From contig CM023541.1 of the NCBI GenBank assembly GCA_013350335.1, positions 62,995,413 to 63,059,412 of the forward strand: DNA of 64,000 nucleotides, in the 5' to 3' direction. Shown piece by piece: positions 22,601 to 32,947 of the stretch (its first letter is position 1; each line of letters starts with the position of its first letter). Both the position numbers and the translations under genes were made by a program. The notes under the pieces were generated by a model. It ran no database searches. It was not told where the DNA came from and was given only the letters and a program-made list of their open reading frames with translations. The DNA is from Chimonanthus salicifolius (Eukaryota > Streptophyta > Magnoliopsida > Laurales > Calycanthaceae).

Positions 22601-23444
22601 CTCTATTCATGGTCGTATATATTAGAAATACGGACAAAATCATTATTTAACCATGTTGAGGAAAATTTTAGATTTTGATGCATCTTTCTTCGATAGTGTC
22701 CCATGGTGTCCTAATAAGGATCTCAATGCATCATTTATCATATTTTCAAGCCATGGCTGTCAGGCGTTTGCCTTCCCCTTGAGCATTCACAAACAATGAT
22801 ATAGAGGCTATTTAAGTGATACAAATGAATCCACAAATTGCACCAGCATTATATACTTGTCAAAGTGCATTTTACATGCGTTGGATCATTTTATGACTAA
22901 AATGTATGGAACAAGGGTGATTTTGTTGATGATAGAATTTTACTGTTCAAGAAAAATGATAATTGATAGGATTTGTTTCTTACTCTAATAATTTGTATGA
23001 TTTACACTATTTATACAGGCATTGTCATTCTTGTTAGCTCTTATTATAAGAGCAGCAAACAGACCAGCAGACTACGACAGTGACGATGAGTATATAGGTG
23101 CCCCAAGGTCATCAAGCATCCGTCAGCCATTGATTAACAGGCAGGTACCTGCAACTGGGGTGCCCGTCGCTGGTGGTCTAGATCAGCGTCCAAACAGGAA
23201 TGATGCCTGGAGTACACGGATGAGGGAAAAGGTATGATCGGCATGGATTCTTCTCATTCTAGATGTTACATTTACGTGCATGTTTCAGTCAGTAACATCG
23301 TCTTCTTTCTTTTTTAATGTTGCCCCTTGGAAACAGTATGGGCTGGACACATCTGAGTTTTCATACAACCCATCAGAATCCAATCGGTATCAACAAGGGA
23401 CAGCACCACCAGCAGAAGAGAGGAGCCGTTGCAGCATAATGTAG
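16616..23444 (+). CDS. TOM2A: TOM2A, tetraspanin-like tobamovirus multiplication host factor
   Basis: Four-pass membrane protein of the plant TOM2A group; in Arabidopsis it interacts with TOM1 at the tonoplast and supports tobamovirus RNA replication, while its normal cellular role is unclear. Exons: 16616-16851, 18366-18465, 19049-19129, 19213-19317, 23019-23231, 23337-23444, all joining in frame to 280 aa, the length I recall for the Arabidopsis protein. The start MACRGCFECLLKLLNFLL opens TM1 with the tetraspanin-like Cys pattern. TM2 (FIYLFIGVGVILFVIS) is followed by a Cys-rich CCLCC stretch, then TM3 and TM4. The last two exons encode the conserved cytosolic tail, with ADYDSDDEYIG, INRQVPATGVPVAGGLDQRP and YGLDTSEFSYNPSES, ending in RCSIM. 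Intron 4 is 3.7 kb and repeat-laden. The ATG at 16616 is chosen because the family begins MACRGC. Confidence 0.95.
19650..20440. other. Purine/GC-rich insertion in TOM2A intron 4
   Basis: Roughly 800 bp inside intron 4 is G-rich on the plus strand (many gggtt, gatgg, ggatttggg runs) and contrasts with the AT-rich intron around it. It encodes no convincing protein on either strand; the minus-strand frames are Pro/Ser-rich as expected from composition. It ends near an accctatcctaaaattaa stretch. It is likely an old transposon or LTR fragment, but I could not define ends or family. Confidence 0.35.
22200..22420 (-). repeat. LTR-like fragment in TOM2A intron 4
   Basis: Read on the minus strand, the block contains a TATA-like ttctataaataattgtaaga near 22330-22350, followed by a leader that ends in the complement of ccttggagtcacataagg. 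This layout resembles the promoter/R region of a plant LTR retrotransposon. No second LTR, primer-binding site or target-site duplication was found, so a solo-LTR remnant is suggested only tentatively. Confidence 0.3.
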
Positions 23445-25855
23445 AATTCTTGCCATTGGAGTTTGGGCAATGACGTTCCAATCAAGTCGTCTTTTTTTTT
23501 TTTACCTTTTAATTTGAAGTTCTTGAGAAATGGGTGTTCCAAATGAACAGATTTTGACAAACATCGGTGTGCAGTTGCAAATTTCTTCAAAATGGGTTGT
23601 CTGGTTTTCCTTTACAGGTCCGGATGTGTAGAATAGGTATTCTTCGAGGGAGGGAGGTAAAACACATTCCATTCATGGTGTTCAAAATTTCTCCTTCCAA
23701 AGCTTCTGTCGCCAGAGGATTACTTTGTAATTTGGATTGGGAATTGATGTGCATTCACAGATGTTTTGTCTGAGTTCCTAGCTCAAATATAGATAAATAA
23801 TCATCCCCACAAATGCAACAGCTCTTTACCTGAGGTTCACTTAAAATCATCTTTTTTTTTAATTTACGCGTGGAAAACTGTGGCATATATACTTTTCAAC
23901 TCTTGATGACTTAAATAGCTCTTTTAGGCTTTCCAAGCAAGGCTTGATTGATTTTGTTCAAGTGAATTTTTATTGATCCGATATTCAAAGATTGAGCTTC
24001 CTCATTATCATCATTATCATTATTATTTTTCTACTTCAAAATGAAGTTGCTACGATAACTTCCGTTAATGCAGGGCATCATATCTGACTTCTCTAATTTT
24101 TTTCACTCTCTAAAATGATAAAAAATAACATGAGAATGTATGGGCATCATATATTGCTTGATAAATGATAAATCCAAGTTTTTCAAAATATTTTTTCTTA
24201 AACTTAGATCCATAATTGGTTGATGCAATTTCAAACTTTTAAGAGCTGAGATGAATTGATAGACTCAATTTTTAACAATTTGATGTCTAAGATTTCCAAC
24301 CATCTAATTCTTCAAGGGAGAGAGTCCGCCTCTATGATGGCCTCATAGAGCACTTGGGTTGAGTTCCAAGTTAGTCTCAACACAAAAAGGCGGGACCAAT
24401 CTCTATAGTGTTATCATGTGGATAGGGAAGTTTGCAAATGTCTAAAGATTAGTCAGATACTCTAAGAGGCATCAACACCTTGGTCTTAAAAAAAATTATT
24501 GAAAAATATTAGAGAATTTCAATCATAATTTAATTGATATTTTATTTTAGTTTGTAACTCTTATTCATGTAGGACATAAGCAATGTTCCATTTTCTTAAC
24601 CATCCCTTCTTTCCCAACAAATGGTTCCCTTAATTTTCTTGAGCTGTGTTCGTATTGTTGAAGCCCCTGTTATGTTAATACATGTAGAGTGATGTGGACC
24701 ACTTTTTCAATATAGCCCATATCATGCAATATATCCAAGCCCTTGAAAATTTCACACCCAAAAATACACATTTTACTTCTCAAATTTATTTTCCATCTCT
24801 ACATTTTACTTCTCAAATATATTTATCTATCTCTATCCAATTTAAATTCAATTTGAGTTGATCTCACCCTATGAGTGAAATCCGCCCAAAATTGTCTCCA
24901 TTAAGTTATTGATTTTTAAACATACAAATATCATAATTTTTAAGTAGACTTGATTTTTTGTGAAATGTATTATCTTAAAAACACTACCATTGAGGCATTG
25001 AACCCCCACCCCTTTAAGCTAGACACGACCTAGGACATTTTTGTCATCAAGGAGAAATCAATTCATATGCCCATCGATGCGGTTTTTACCAATTTCTTCT
25101 ATTTCAATAGACTTATTTTGAATTGTTTGATAATTTGGATCAGCTGTAATTGCATCAAATAAAAATTCCAAAGACTTCATTTGATTTTTTGAATAAAAAC
25201 TTCGTTTTTGTTCATCAGTTAAAAGTCATTCCTTTCAAATTAAAATATAAATTAATTGATAATTCCTTAGCTAATTCATTGGTCAAGGAGTAGCCAATGT
25301 CTATCAATACTGATTCTCCGTATCTTTAAATTCCCAGTAGTAGGCAGTAATCTTATTCATGGAATCTTCTCTGGAGGTGGTTGAACCATTGAACCATCTA
25401 AGCCATTTGGTGAGGCACCTCATGTGGTTTGTTTGGAACATAATCCAAAGACCATGTCAGTATTATCTTTTTCCAAGTTTGGGAGCTTCCCACGATGCCA
25501 CTCACAAAAGGAAGATCAACTCATTGAGTAAAAATTCAACAAAACTCAAGATTCAATTTGACCGAACCAATTTTGATTGAATTTACAGAGTTTTCTTGAA
25601 AAAACCACTGAAACAGTTTCCGAGTTACATGATTAGATTGAATTCTGAGTTCATTCTCAGATTTTTAACCCTGGATCATGATATAAAAGCTGTGTTGACA
25701 AAAGTATACAAATATGTGTGTACAAGTCAGTCAACAGAGTGCCTTGGTGGGCATCAAGAAGAGCGGTAGATAACTCAATAGTGGTTGGCATTTTGCAACA
25801 TGGAATGCCAATGCGTTGAGCAGTCATCTCCCAAAATAGAGAAGCTCTGTTGTCC
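23445..25855. other. Convergent intergenic spacer between TOM2A and TOM2B
   Basis: About 2.4 kb separates the two stop codons, which face each other. It must contain the 3' UTRs and polyadenylation sites of both genes. The plus-strand motif aatttacgcgtggaaaactg near 23863 after a T tract matches the 3' tail of the tRNA-derived SINE found at 29184-29362 and is probably a SINE fragment in reverse orientation. No gene was recognised in the remainder. Confidence 0.5.
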
Positions 25856-28800
25856 TTAAGACTCTTCAGCACCGACGCATTCAGCCGTGTTCTTTAGCTC
25901 ATTTTCCTGAAAAAATACAGATAAATGTTACACTTAAAGCTCTTCAAAACCATAAAAAGTGGGGGGAAAGGGGGAAAGACCAACAAAGAACCAGCAAAGA
26001 TGGTCATATTCAGACCTTGCCATTTGTCTTCTGATTAAAGGATGTGGCTTTAAATGAGTTGGACACCCACAGAAAATTGAAGAAGAATTTTAACTCACAT
26101 GAGTTTTAAGGAGAAAAGGTAGACTATAACCAGAATGTAGAAATGAAATGTCACGTTTGAGGAGTGAATCAGCACAGAACAGTGTTTACAGCCTTGAGAA
26201 GCAAATAAAAAAGGGAGAAGGTAAGGTAAGATTTTATTTATTTATTTATTTTTTAAAAAAGAAACTAATATTGCATCTCTGCAAACTCCTAAGACCAAGT
26301 TCTCTCTTTGTCATGTTATCGTGAAAATCAAAACTAATGTTACCTCAAGTTGTCAAAATAGGAACCTATTTGCTTAACAAGGTAAAAGGGAAAAAATCCA
26401 GTAAGGGATTTGAAGCTTCTGAAATTGGTATCAAGTAGCTATAATAAGAAATGGTTCAGGAACTCTGGGGAAGAAGGATGGTGTTCTTCCCTTTGACTCA
26501 GTTTTGACCTTTTTGGGCTTTTTTGGTAGTAATATGCTTTTCCTCTTTTCCTCTAAATAAAATCACTACCATTAAAAAAAAACTCTGGGGGAGAAGGATG
26601 TAGAAAAGCTATGGAGTTATTCTAGCAATATTGTATAGTTTCTTTGCATAAATATGGTTCATACCTTGGAGATCTAGGGTGTGTTTGGACTAGGAGAATT
26701 TTTTTAAGGGGATTCTGCCGAGTGGGGTATTCTCTTGCTAAGAGATTCTCCTAGATTTTCTTAGGTAATCACAAGGCAAAAGGTAGAAAGACATAAGAGT
26801 TCTTCATCAATAAAAAAAAAACTTGTTTGGTAAAGATAAAGTGGGAGAAAATTGGTAAATTGACATTTTTATAATAATTGATTGATAATCTGTAGTGTGC
26901 TCATGAAATGATAGAGATTCATTGTGGAGGCCATCACTCTAAAATTGTTAATTAAATGGACCAAAGTGAAAATTTATAATTTGGAGTAAGAGGAAAGGGA
27001 GAGGTGAAACGAGGAGCAGCAGTTGAAGTGGAAAATCCTGCTTTCTACTCCTCTCCAAGGTGACCAAGGTTTCTACTTGTAGAGGGGAAGATAAGGCCAT
27101 GTGGGGCCAACTTTCCTCCACTAAAACCAATGCCAGAAACAGGCGACTGTAGGAGAAACCCTTACTTTCTCCACTTTCCACCTCATCCAGATGGACCCGT
27201 AGATGATTAATCTGAAAGGCCCTACTATGGAGTATCAGTACCTAGTGTTACTGTTACATCATGTGAACAACTGGTAACTAGGATCTAGTAATCTGGGAAA
27301 GTTTAAAGGAGGAAACACCAGGTCCAAGGTTTAGGTAGGCAGACCGTAAGCCTCAATTGCATTCAATAAAAGCCAAAATGTATATCACATGTTTGTGTGT
27401 ATGAGTTGCATACAATAATATGCATGTGCGTGTGTGTGGGTTAAGTATCACATGACTCTTTTAAGTCATGAACTCTTGAAGGATTTACAGTGGACTTCCA
27501 AAAACATACATCATCTTCATCAGCATCATCAGTCCTCCCTTTTTTTTGGAAAGCTAACAAAAATTTATTCATAAAACTGGAGAGTACAGAAATAGATGAA
27601 GGACAAGCAAGGATGTGGGCCAACAAAAAAGTTACAATTTACAAACTACTGAAGAATGAATTCATAACATTGATTCCCAACTACCAATTAACTGCTGGAC
27701 AGTTTCATCAAATCATTATCTCATCAATCCGGAGTTGGCACTTGCAATTGGATTTGGCAAAAAATAATTACAGATCAACTGCCTAACACTCATAAAATTT
27801 GAACCCACAATCATGAGGTTGCAATCATAAGCACTTGCAAACTGTGGTAGAGGTTCTTGTCGGACTTCCAAAACATAAGATGATGGAGATGAAAGCACAT
27901 GAACTCTAGAACAGAAATGTGCAGACAGAGATCAAAATTCTACCTCAGGAGGCCGACCAGTTTGTGATGCAAAGTGAAGTTGGCAGCTTTCCATATTTGA
28001 AAGTATCTGGGATACAGTATTCAGATGGGGGGCACTGAAAAATAAAATTTGCAAATAAGGATCTCATGACAATATTACTGCACTATTTCTTCTTTGGGAA
28101 CCTAAATAAAATATTGAAATGCCTTATACTTGCTTAAATTAGAATTTTTAAATTACTTTCTATGTGTTAGTTTACATGATGCTTTCATTAAGCCAGAAGG
28201 CCAACCTATGTAAGCCATTTTCCATATAAGCATCCAATGATGAAATGACTCGAGGCATCTGCTCCAGCACCTGCTTCATAATCCATCAAAATGTTAAGAA
28301 TTCAAGAACAACAAGTTTCATATTAAAGGTACTCCATCATCACTGCATAAGTACTGACATGGGCCATACTTGTCCTGTATTCTTGATTGTAGTAGATTTG
28401 GCTAAGAGGCTCTTTGGAAGCTTTGTTAGGAGGGCCTGCAAAAAAAAGGCCATGATTGTGCGAAATGAAATTCATGAGATCTAAAGTTCCAACATTGGAA
28501 ATCCACAAAGAACATGGATGAGTGTATTCCCTGGAGTCTGTTATTTGTGGGAATCATGTTCAAGACCAGCCAAATGCACACAGTAAGTTTTTTATTTATT
28601 TAATGTACGTTGATAAACGCCTCTCTACCACCCTTATGGGTGTGCTTAGTTAGCTTGAGCTTCTAGGAATAAATTAGAGGTCTTGGATTTGACTCTCCCA
28701 AGAGTTACCCGACACATGAGGCTTGCAGGTGGTTTCATGTGTCCATGGGATTAGTCTCACCCCCAATATGTGGTGGGGATACCCATGAAATAAAAAAGGA

Positions 28801-30752
28801 AAAAATGCCTCTCTCTCTCTCTCTCTCTGAGTCTGTCGCTCGTAGGACTCGTGTTTGAATCCAGCCAAATGCATACACTTCAGTATCTAAAAGAGTAAAA
28901 TAAAAAAACTGAGTGGATAAAATGCAGCCAAACATAATTTTTTTCAAAAATTAAGATTTGAAATCCTCAAAGTTCGAATCCTTTAATTTTAAAATCATTG
29001 AGAAATAAAAAATAATAATCTATAGATGCTGTCTTGCACAATCATGCCCAATAAATAATACATGCATTCTTGTTTTAGTGAATTGTACAACTTCAGTACT
29101 TAGCACTCAAACGGTGTCAAACAAAATATTTATAATCATATGAAAGTCGATGTTGTATTATTATCTTCCTTGCATGCATATGATTTTTTTTTTTTTTTTT
29201 AAATTTACGTATGGAAAACCGCGGGAAACCCAGCATAAAACCCCCACGGGTGATACCCACTGCCCTTAGAGCACACCAAGTGAGGCCATGGGAGCTCGAA
29301 CCTGGCACTTCCTATTTCCTAGAGGCAGGAGATTACCATTTGAGCTACACCCATGTGGGGCCTTGCATATGTTGGTTGTTGATATCTGGAGGTTTGAATT
29401 AAGTTGCAAATCTATTGCACTATACCTTGTGGCTTGTGCTTGAGGATGAGGATAAATAACACTCCTTTTATGTGAAGGATCATAGTCTTTACACATTCAA
29501 TTTTTTTTTTTTTTTTTTTGCAGTAATATAATTTATGTATGTGTGTTGAGGCTACTGCGAACGACTCCCACATTGGAAGTGTAGAGGGAGATCTAAGGGT
29601 TTGTAAAGGACTTGGGTCACTCCACCTAAAAGATTAGTCTTTTGAGCTGGAAGCCCATGTCCTAACAAGTGGTATCAGATCCAAGTCTCAATTTACCTCA
29701 TCTGAGCTCAGGAGATCCCCTAGGAGAACTGGATAGCCAGCGTCGCTCTCTCCGCCAGAGGGCCTCGTTTGAGAGGAGATTATTGGGGCTGCTGTGAACG
29801 AGTCTCAGATTAGAAGTGTAGAGGGAGATCTAGGGGTTTATAAAGGACTTGGATCACTCCACCTAACACGCTAGTCTTTTGAGCTGGAAGCTTAGGTCCT
29901 AACAATGTGGAACTTACATATAATCACTGATTGAAAACAAATTCATATATTTCATTTGATTGAAAAGAAAGTTTTTCAGGGGATTCCCCTGACTAAGGGA
30001 TTCTCTTGCTGAGGGATTCTTCTGGATCTTGTTTGGTAATCAGGATGAAAAGGTTTGAGGAGAAAAAATGTGAGAGAGGGGCAAAGGAGGAAAGGAAACC
30101 ATGGTTTCTCCTCCCTGTCCAGAGAATCAGATTTCGACTTGGGAAGAGAACTTTTCCTATGTTTAGTAAATACCGAACATCAGAAAGGAGGGGAATCCCC
30201 TAGTGCCTCCTGCTTTCTCTCCATCCAAACAGACCCGCACAAGTCATGTTGCATAATGAGAGATCAAGGGACAAACTATTAGTATCTATTATTTGGATTT
30301 TGGGTCTGCAAGAGTAGATTTGCAGCTTATGAATTTGCTTTTCTTATTCAATTAAAAAAGGAAAATGCTAAATTTACTTTGAAGTTCCTCTGAGTGACAA
30401 GTCATTTGATAAGCACCATTTCTAATGAGATTTGAAAATAAGTTTAGCATCTCACCAAAAAAATGATTTGGGTTTTGCCCCTTTACTTCAAATTTTCGAT
30501 ACATAAATCGTATGCCTGTTTGGATGTCTGAAAAACATTTTTTTTGTGAAAATAACCATTCTTTTGCTAAAAATAGAAATGGTTCTAGTCATTTTCATTT
30601 GAGAGAGAGACCTGAGAAGGGGAGGATTCTTGCATGAGATGGAGAAGATTGGAAGTGGACTGGACGGCTTGGGAAATCTGATCGGCAACGTTCGCCTTTG
30701 CCGTCCCTTCTCTGCTCCCGTCCTTGGCCGCTCCGGTAGCCATCGTTGCCAT
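25856..30752 (-). CDS. TOM2B: TOM2B, small tobamovirus multiplication host factor
   Basis: Small plant protein of unknown biochemical function; in Arabidopsis TOM2B was identified together with TOM2A at the TOM2 locus. Exons on the minus strand, 5' to 3': 30752-30612, 28435-28370, 28270-28206, 28034-27944, 25906-25856. They join in frame to 137 aa. The protein has a variable start ([19 protein letters not shown]), then the conserved [19 protein letters not shown] (residues 24-42), [38 protein letters not shown] and [18 protein letters not shown]. These are amphipathic helices with no membrane span or signal peptide. A short acidic last exon adds [16 protein letters not shown], making the protein somewhat longer than the roughly 122 aa I recall for Arabidopsis. 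A second in-frame ATG three codons downstream could also serve as start. Introns 1 and 4 (each over 2 kb) are packed with transposons. Confidence 0.85.
26461..26600 (+). mobile_element. 5'-truncated LINE with 20-bp target-site duplication
   Basis: The 20-mer at 26461-26480 is repeated at 26581-26600 with one mismatch (key sequence aactctgggg then aagaaggatg or gagaaggatg). Between them lie 100 bp ending in actaccattaaaaaaa, a short poly(A) tail. A long target-site duplication, A-tail and severe 5' truncation are the hallmarks of LINE retrotransposition by target-primed reverse transcription. It sits in TOM2B intron 4 on the strand opposite the gene. Confidence 0.75.
26677..27198. mobile_element. 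MITE with GGGTGTGTTTGGA-type inverted termini
   Basis: The left end gggtgtgtttggac and the right end tccagatggaccc are imperfect inverted repeats of the GGGTCTGTTTGGA type that many plant MITEs carry. Near the left end, ggggattctgc and attctcttgctaagagattc are shared with the partial copy at 29960-30235. A clean target-site duplication was not found. The element lies in TOM2B intron 4. Confidence 0.5.
27543..27800 (-). mobile_element. LINE 3'-end fragment in TOM2B intron 4
   Basis: Read on the minus strand, the block ends in ttatgaataaatttttgtta followed by gctttcc and a run of A (the T tract at 27540-27547), which resembles a plant LINE 3' UTR and poly(A) tail. Open frames across the region on both strands have no recognisable domain. 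The 5' boundary is approximate. Confidence 0.4.
28636..28800 (+). mobile_element. tRNA-derived SINE (family B) in TOM2B intron 1
   Basis: A box A-like ttagttagcttgagc is followed by a box B-like ggatttgactctcc and then a body with ccatgggattagtctcaccc and ggggatacccatgaaata that ends in an A-rich tail. The same body and tail occur at 54410-54585 (taggattagtctcgcc, gaggatacccatgttat), so this is a dispersed SINE family in this genome. Its orientation is opposite to TOM2B. Confidence 0.55.
28808..28829. repeat. CT/GA microsatellite
   Basis: A run of about eleven ct dinucleotides within TOM2B intron 1. It has no coding meaning. Confidence 0.85.
29184..29362 (-). mobile_element. tRNA-derived SINE (family A), minus strand, in TOM2B intron 1
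   Basis: On the minus strand the element starts ccccacatgggtgtagctca (box A tagctcaaatgg) and carries box B aggttcgagctcc. Its body includes ggtgtgctctaagggcagtg and ttatgctgggtttcc, and it ends tacgtaaatt plus a 13- to 17-base A tail (T tract at 29184-29200). Similar sequences touch both ends (ccttgcatgcatatg and ccttgcatatg), probably a slightly altered target-site duplication. Relatives lie at 32427-32590 and 55285-55473. Confidence 0.75.
29539..29909 (+). mobile_element. TRIM retrotransposon with exact 5-bp TSD, in TOM2B intron 1
   Basis: Two direct repeats of 124 bp (29544-29667 and 29781-29904) start tgttgaggctactg or tattggggctgctg and end cctaaca, with the LTR-typical TG...CA ends kept in the left copy. 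Immediately after the left LTR comes tggtatcagatc (29670-29681), matching the usual initiator-Met-tRNA primer-binding site. A purine tract (gagaggagat, 29771-29780) precedes the right LTR. The 5-mer ATGTG flanks the element on both sides (29539-29543 and 29905-29909). The internal region is about 113 bp with no coding capacity, so this is a terminal-repeat retrotransposon in miniature that depends on enzymes made elsewhere. Confidence 0.88.
29960..30235. mobile_element. Partial MITE related to 26677-27198
   Basis: The right end ccatccaaacagacccg is the expected terminus of the same MITE type. The interior holds ggggattcccctgactaagg and gattctcttgctgagggatt, matching the copy in intron 4. The left terminus is not recognisable, so the element is truncated or mutated. 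It lies in TOM2B intron 1, about 380 bp from exon 1. Confidence 0.5.
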
Positions 30753-31219
30753 CTGCTCTGCCTCCTTTCCCTGCTACGAGCTTACGTGTAAGACGAAATT
30801 TGTATCCAAATGGGAAAGGCAGATCTCAGCCGTCCATTCAGTGGCCCCACCTTTTTATCGTAATCATGATAATATTAATATGATCATTGAATGATTGAAG
30901 TAGTTTTCTCATTGATATATCTATAATTTTATCAATTTAGCACTGGATCCGTAAATCTGATCTCACCTAAAAATATTCAGGATTTGGAAAAGATTTGTTA
31001 ATATTATTTGATTAAATAAATTTAAATTGGATTGGATTGATTGAAGGTTCTCTAATCCCAAGTCAACCCAACACAAATTAAAATAATAACGGACGGGTCA
31101 GACAGATACCCAACTTTTCTGCTTCTATAAACTCAAGTTTAAAAAATCAGATGAAAATATTATTTTACCCTTCCGACTTTTATTATCAAAAGTAACTGTG
31201 TTCATTTTAGAGTCGTTCC

Positions 31220-31945
31220 TTCAAACGTTCTTCTTTCTGTGGGCTGTGGAGTGAAATTTTCAAATGAGGTTGTTTTTCAATCAATTTTCACAAAGAATGT
31301 ATCAAAATTCATCAACTCTTAATTTTATATTTTATGAACTATAGAACTGATTTTAAGTGAAAAGAGTATAGTTTTGGGCTTAAAAAATTGTATTCAAAGA
31401 ATTAAGGAAAAATGACATTCCCTCTTAATTATTTGGGTACGATTTTTGAAGTTCAAAACTATACACTTTTCACTTAAAATCAGTTCCGGAGTTCATAAAA
31501 TTCAAAATAGAAGAATTTTGATACATTATTTGTAGAAATAGGTTGAGAACTGCCTCCCTGCCAACTGTCACCTTTATACGCATTTGGCTCAGGTTTTCAA
31601 AAGAGGGGGTTTCTCGACCAATTTGTACAAATAAGGTATCAAAATTTATCTACTCTAAATTTTATAAACTCCGAGACTGATTGTAAGTGAAAATGGTATA
31701 GTTTTGAACTTAAAAAATCATACCCAAAGAATTAAAAGAAAAGGCCATTTTTCTTTAATTCTTTTGGTACGATTTTTTAAGCTCAAAACTATACACTTTT
31801 CACTTAAATTCAGTTTCGGAGCTTATAAAATTCAGAGTAGATGAATTTTGATACCCTATTTGTAAAAATTGGTTATGAAATGGGCTCATTTGAAAATCTC
31901 ACTTCACAGCCCACGTAAGAACATCATTCGAAGGATCGAAGTGAT
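31220..31945. mobile_element. Nested fold-back element, two hairpins inside outer inverted repeats
   Basis: The outer arms are about 50 bp: left near 31222-31270 (ttctgtgggctgtggag, attttcaaatgagg), right near 31889-31940 (tcatttgaaaatctcac, ttcacagcccacgtaagaac), with the order inverted. Inside are two successive imperfect palindromes, about 31275-31545 and 31612-31880. In each, the left arm reads aactgattttaagtgaaa or gactgattgtaagtgaaa plus tatagtttt, and the right arm its complement (aaaactatacacttttcact). A short unrelated spacer separates them. There is no transposase and no certain target-site duplication. The whole lies about 470 bp upstream of the TOM2B start codon. Confidence 0.7.
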
Positions 31946-32426
31946 CAATCGAACGAATAGAAAGCTACAAGTTTCATCGTGCAAAGGAACACATTTTGTA
32001 CTGAAATATCCCTTCAGACGATCTTATCATCTAAACAAACTTAAAATGAACTGAAAGTTCGTTCGAATAATAAAAGCCAGTGTAAAATGGTATTTTTATC
32101 CAATTTTTTAAAATTGGGTGTCTATATGACCCGGCTAATAATATTCCACCTAATAATATTCAAGCTCAATTCCAACATTAACTATCTTAGCCTATAGTCT
32201 CAATCCGATGACCTGAATGAAAATGAACTCTTCTTTTTTTATTAAAAATATTTTTTATGTTACTGTTCGACTTTTATAAAAAATTGAATCATGATAAAAT
32301 AAGTTCGAGTTGAGTAAAATAGATTTTGAATTAGATCAAGTTGATAGGTAATAAAAATTTGAGTTAAATCAGTCACATCAAACATAAAATTTATTATTAC
32401 TTTTCAATTCGTTATCACGTCTAACA

Positions 32427-32590
32427 TTGGTGTAGCTCAACAGGTTGACTCCCGCTTTACGAGAGGGAGATTGTGAGTTTGATCTTTCATAGTTTAACCT
32501 TGGTGTGTCCTAAGGGCATTGAGCACACACAAAGAGATTTTACGCTGGATATTCTACGATTTTCTACACATAAATTCAAAATAAAAAAAT
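32427..32590 (+). mobile_element. tRNA-derived SINE (family A)
   Basis: The block opens ttggtgtagctcaacagg (box A), then has ttgtgagtttgatctttc (box B). It continues into ggtgtgtcctaagggcattg, ttttacgctggatattctac and acataaattcaaaataaaaa. The order and tail match the copies at 29184-29362 and 55285-55473. The tRNA-like head has no intact cloverleaf, so it is not a tRNA gene. Confidence 0.65.
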
Positions 32591-32947
32591 GTAAAACAAC
32601 AATACAGTGATAGTCTCAGGATAAATGAGCAATTGACCGGGATAACAAGGATATTGCTATCTTTGTTTTAAATCTTCAACCTAAATGCAGTCCATTATTA
32701 AGTGGATTTCAGACGAGTCTTGTCGAGCTTGCTTTGTTTATCAAAATTCAAATATTTTTTGACAAGAGTTTTTATCGTATTGAAAATTCATTATGAAATG
32801 CTATGAAATAATTATAATATAAAAATATTTAGAAATTAGTTAATTAAAATAAAAATGTTGCAACAATGTCATTACAAATAGTAAAAATGTTACATCCTCG
32901 ATTTCATAGGAAAACTAAAGCATTAATACTAAAATACATCGTACTTA

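Noticed and set aside
29250..29360. Possible tRNA gene from box A and box B motifs
   Set aside because: The arms do not form a cloverleaf and the sequence continues into a SINE body with an A tail; the same applies at 32427 and 55285.
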